Below, in pieces: positions 60,316 to 64,000 of a stretch of 64,000 nt of DNA (position 1 is its first letter; each line of letters begins with the position of its first letter). A program made the translations under genes and the position numbers. The notes under the pieces are model-generated. The model was not told the DNA's origin, did not search any database, and saw only the letters and a list, made by a program, of their open reading frames with translations. Source of the DNA: Oxytricha trifallax (taxonomy: Eukaryota; Ciliophora; Spirotrichea; Sporadotrichida; Oxytrichidae); the NCBI GenBank assembly GCA_000711775.1, contig ARYC01000075.1:186001-250000 (forward strand), written 5' to 3'.

Positions 60316-61620
60316 AATATTATTTATTATAACTTTTCTCCACTATTTTATCTATGTAGGAATTACAACTATTGGTTTGAAGTTGTTAACTTCTGGGTAT
60401 AGGTCATCTTGATCCTTTACTTTATTATATTTTTCTTCCTTTTTTTATATACTCCGCCATCTTTCCTTTGTTGAGCCAATATTTTATTTCCAAGCTTAAT
60501 GTCTTAACTCTCTTATCAAACTTTAGTAACATTTTTCCTTCAATCCATCTGAAAAAATTGTATAATGAAATTTCATTCTATTGCTTCTTTCTTTATCAAT
60601 TTATTTTCACAAATCTCGCTAGTCTATTACTTGCCAGTCAATTAGTATAACTTTCTATTATTCATGATTTCCTTATCTAATTAAAATATCCGACTGTAAT
60701 ACTTAATACACTACTATTTTCTTTTTTGGTGTTTGCTCTTCTGGTTCTAGACTTGTAAATTAAACTTTTTACTTCATGAATGTCTTCCAGCATTGTTTTC
60801 TAATGTTCGATATTTTTATCAGTCTTTCTTTATCATCTAACTTAAAATAATTTCTTCATATTTGATTTTAAGTTTTACTTAAATTAATTTGTGATTTTTC
60901 AGTTTAAACTAGATTTGTTTCAGAAAACTGTTACCATTATTAATAATATTTGTTCTAAATAATTTCTATTAAATGAATTTCTAATCTCAAGTGATGGAAT
61001 CTGTTTAGACCTTCTTTATGGGAATGTTAAAATTTCTCATCACTATTATTTTTTGTTTCTATACTCTATTTAAGTGATATTATCATTAATTATATAATAT
61101 TTTAAAGCCATTTAACTTTATTATTCCAGTAAAGGAGTATAAAATTTTTTTACATGTAATAGAAATTCTGCCATATTATAAATAATCACTGATATTAATT
61201 TTCTTAAGGTTTTTACTTTTACTATACAGTATTTCTCGTTTTTCAAAATAGAAGTCTTCAATACACTCTAGTTGTGTTTTTTAATTCTTGATATCGATTC
61301 CTATTAGTTTTTGTAGTCTTAGTCCCACTAATCATAAATAATCTAGGTTTTTATATTATTGTTATTTCGCTCATGAATTTCATCTCGCTTCAGCTTTAAG
61401 CTTAATCCTCTTATATTCTTCAGCCAATTTTAAATTCAATTGTCTTTGCATTTAATTAATCTTATTGTTGTTAAATTATTGTCTCCTCTTTGAACTTTGC
61501 TTTTTAGAAAATCTCACATTTTTTCTCACCCCTCCTTCAGCTTCTCTCAATGGTTGATAAAATTATAGATATCGGCTATTGTCAATCTTGACCGAGAAAT
61601 TGTTCTTTATTTATAAATGT

Positions 61621-63766
61621 AGAACTAAAAAAAAGCTTTTGATTTAGAAATGTTGATTTTTGTGAAGAAGGATTTAAATTTTCAATGAATTTTTCAATTT
61701 TTGTTGATAAATTTTTTTTCTTGTTATTCACTTTGTTTTAAAGTAACTTATAGCGTCCTTAGCTCATTAGTTGAATCCTTATCTGACACTATATTTCCTG
61801 CGTTTATTGCCAATTGAATTCTTTTAATTTTAGTATAATAAATAAATAAAAAGCTATTATTTATAAAACATCAATGAATTGTTATATAATTCTTGGAATT
61901 GTTTTATATAAAAAAGCTTGCAATTTATAATATCAATATAAAAATTTATATTATTTTATTCATAGTTGTTTATAAAAATAAAATAGGAGAGATGTGAATT
62001 ATAATATACATCGGGTAATACTAATGATATCATTGCATATATCATTGACCAAGAGTATAACCCAATTTTAGAGGATGAAGTATTTCAAAATAAATTCAAA
62101 GTGTTATGATAAAAGAATAACATTAAGAGATCATTAGTAGTTTAAGCGAATTATTTTATTAAAAAATTAAAAAATGCTTAAAATATTACTCTATTTTTGG
62201 CATCAAAAATTCTTGTCGCTTCCCTCAAGTTTATTGTGATATTATTTTAAAATGTAAACTATATTTGGTTTAAAATTAAAATAATACTTGAAGATTAAAT
62301 AAATATGGATTGTCAGAGATAATTTATTGCATAATCATAATTAATTAAACTAAACTTAAAATTAAGATTCAATGAATCTAAAGTATTCTAATTTATTAGT
62401 AATTATAGGTAAATATTTTATTTCAAATGTTAAAAATATTAACAAAAAAACAATATCAATTTTATTAAAATTATAAAAGAATTTAAACTATATTGTAAAC
62501 CTCAAAAAATGTTTAATAAATTAATATACATGAATTTTAATTAAGGTTTCAAATATACATTTATTAATTCAGTGGAATGATTATTTTACTTTAAAAGATA
62601 TTGGTGATGCTTCTAATATAGTAAAGAATGCAATTATAAATTTTATACTATAATTTTTTAAGTATCTTAATATTTGAATTATGTAAAATACAAATTAGGA
62701 TATTTTAAAAATGTTTCATATAAATATAATAACTAATATAATTAGAAAATATTTTTTATATAATATTTTTCTTGAATTTATAAATATAAATTTATATAAA
62801 GGAAATTATAATCACAAAATATTTATAGATTTGATATCTATCATATCATATAGAGATTTAAGTTGAAAATATTATAGATTTTTAATAATTAACTTCACAT
62901 AGCCATCTATTTGTCATCATAAATGATATAAGCCAAATATTAAATAATATATATTAAAAAAATAGAATTATATAGAAATCTGCAATATGAAAATAAAATA
63001 ATAATTCATTAAGTAAACATAAATTAATGTTAAAGATTGAATTGGAATTCAAGCATTTAATAGACACTACACTGTAATTACTCCTAAAATAAACCCCATA
63101 ACCAATAATACTTTCAAAATCAATTTCAGAAAATACTAACATATATATTTGCTAATTAAATAAATTTCAAGGCAAATAATCATTATAATATAATAAAAAA
63201 CAAAAAATAAAAATGAATTTTTGACTCCTTCCAATCTTTACCATAAAACCTTGGTTATATTTAGAAATAATATAGGCCAGTAGTGATATTTTTCATTATA
63301 ATCATTAATTTCAAGTGTAAATAATTATAAGTAAAAGAGAGTATTGAATTTTAATTTATTTTATAACAATGAACAATAATTTTAAAAAGAAATTTGAATT
63401 ATATTAGAGTTTATTTATATATTCACATATAATGTAAAATTTTATTTTATTTTTTAAATATAAAAGTTAGAACAATAAAATAAAATGTACTTATCAAAAC
63501 CTCTAGAGTAGATTGATTAAGTTTTTAATTGATAAAGGTTGCATTTAATGCATAATTTATTTGGAGTTTAATATGATATATGTAAAGAGTATTTATTTTT
63601 AATATTAATAATTTATGTGAGTATATCAAGCGGATTTTTTTTATATTTACACAAATATAATCTTTATGTCATGTGGCAGTTCTTTGAATTTTAACTTTCA
63701 AGTTACTATTCGATTGTACAAATCGTAGATTTATATTTATTGCTTGGTTTGATAATAATTGAGTAA
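61621..63766. other. A+T-rich stretch, no gene seen
   Basis: The 62-codon minus frame at 62954-63142 is judged spurious. No other feature supported. Confidence 0.5.
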
Positions 63767-64000
63767 TCAAGTTCTATAAAGCTTTCTTTTATAATATCTT
63801 TACTGATATATTTTTTATTCTTTGACTCTTGCAGCTAAATTATTGGTTACTTGGCATGTCACACTCTATAAATATTAATGTAAATGCACTTATCTCAACT
63901 AATATATCCATCTCTCCTATCTTTATTTAGTCTATAAATATCCAGGAGTGCTTTGTATATTTCTTAAGCAAAATTCGCACAGATTGATCGCAGTTAAACT
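63767..64000 (-). CDS. Minus-strand coding-like frame running off the right edge
   Basis: From the window edge the minus strand reads SLTAINLCEFCLRNIQSTPG, LQTKQRQERWIYQLRQVHLH, SVTCQVTNNLAARVKEQ and a basic end, with TAA/TAG as Gln, to TGA 63769-63767. There is no TGA in 78 codons, and Cys, Arg and Gln content is higher than in random frames here. It may be the C-terminal part of a gene or another element that continues beyond the window. No family recognised. Confidence 0.35.

Larger units (their letters stand above)
57200..61620 (-). mobile_element. Decayed LINE (non-LTR retrotransposon) with a nested MITE
   Basis: The plus strand is T-rich over the whole span and minus-strand protein-like frames run through it. 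The reverse-transcriptase box with QFADNVSVNV lies at about 59443-59475, preceded on the minus strand by LSPIL-type sequence near 59545-59570 and followed by DPQQFKRVIDYEMDWNI and a N-x-x-N-T-I-F-L block. Upstream, near 61150-61470, a coiled-type region reads QRQLNLKLAEEYKRIKLKAE and QLECIEDFYFEKREILYSKS. Downstream, at 57.24-57.6 kb, come FINCEARLLKSLGVKDYMF and KGLKVFNMLLINNNEGKGM. The 3' end on the minus strand passes into an (AT)n run at 57200-57230, a LINE-like tail. Several frameshifts and TGA codons interrupt it, so it is dead. The MITE at 59902-60315 sits inside it. Confidence 0.6.

Noticed and set aside
1-64000. CRISPR arrays, rRNA genes, bacterial-type operons
   Set aside because: No regularly spaced repeats, no rRNA-like sequence, and the code and composition are those of a ciliate.

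Overview
This window reads as germline (micronuclear) DNA of a ciliate. It is extremely A+T-rich by eye, and almost no long ORFs appear with the standard code. Several long, protein-like frames open up when TAA and TAG are read as Gln and TGA as the only ordinary stop. That code, the base composition and the density of mobile elements resemble Tetrahymena-type micronuclear DNA. The genus is an inference: I saw no canonical chromosome-breakage sequence, telomere array or rRNA.

Layout. 1.4-2.35 kb: a 5'-incomplete frame with a Ulp1/C48-type cysteine protease signature and a charged tail. 4.17-4.58 kb: an old foldback MITE. 6.78-8.35 kb: a nearly complete Merlin (IS1595/ISXO2-like) DNA transposon with long, almost identical, G+C-rich terminal repeats. 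9.5-10.46 kb: a 5'-truncated retrocopy with a 15-bp target duplication, an intact 240-codon frame and an (ATT)n tail. 10.9-16.4 kb: scattered coding-like islands in A+T-rich DNA. 21.3-22.35 kb: two islands of much higher G+C. 25.9-28.3 kb: decayed minus-strand coding DNA. 30.75-31.6 kb: a decayed gene for a secreted Cys-rich protein. 35.0-36.4 kb: a decayed minus-strand gene with a clean start. 39.7-40.1 kb: a small possibly secreted protein. 42.34-43.33 kb: a second DNA transposon with about 224-bp terminal inverted repeats. 43.9-45.5 kb: a longer copy of the retroelement at 9.5 kb, with a second frame upstream. 47.1 kb: a tRNA-like sequence. 50.4-50.8 kb: a second foldback MITE. 57.2-61.6 kb: a decayed minus-strand LINE with a recognisable reverse-transcriptase box, an (AT)n tail and a third MITE nested in it. 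63.77 kb to the right edge: a minus-strand coding fragment.

How the parts relate. The retrocopies at 9.5 and 43.9 kb have target duplications, variable 5' ends and microsatellite tails, as target-primed reverse transcription leaves, but carry no recognisable reverse transcriptase. They may be mobilised in trans by a LINE. The foldback MITEs carry no protein. The Merlin element has a transposase frame interrupted only by two in-frame TGA codons, both at expected Trp positions, with Lys where the catalytic Glu is expected. All three differences fit G-to-A changes. TGA as the only interruption recurs in several other islands, so decay versus occasional TGA=Trp is the main open question. Most of the remaining DNA is featureless A+T-rich sequence with short random frames.
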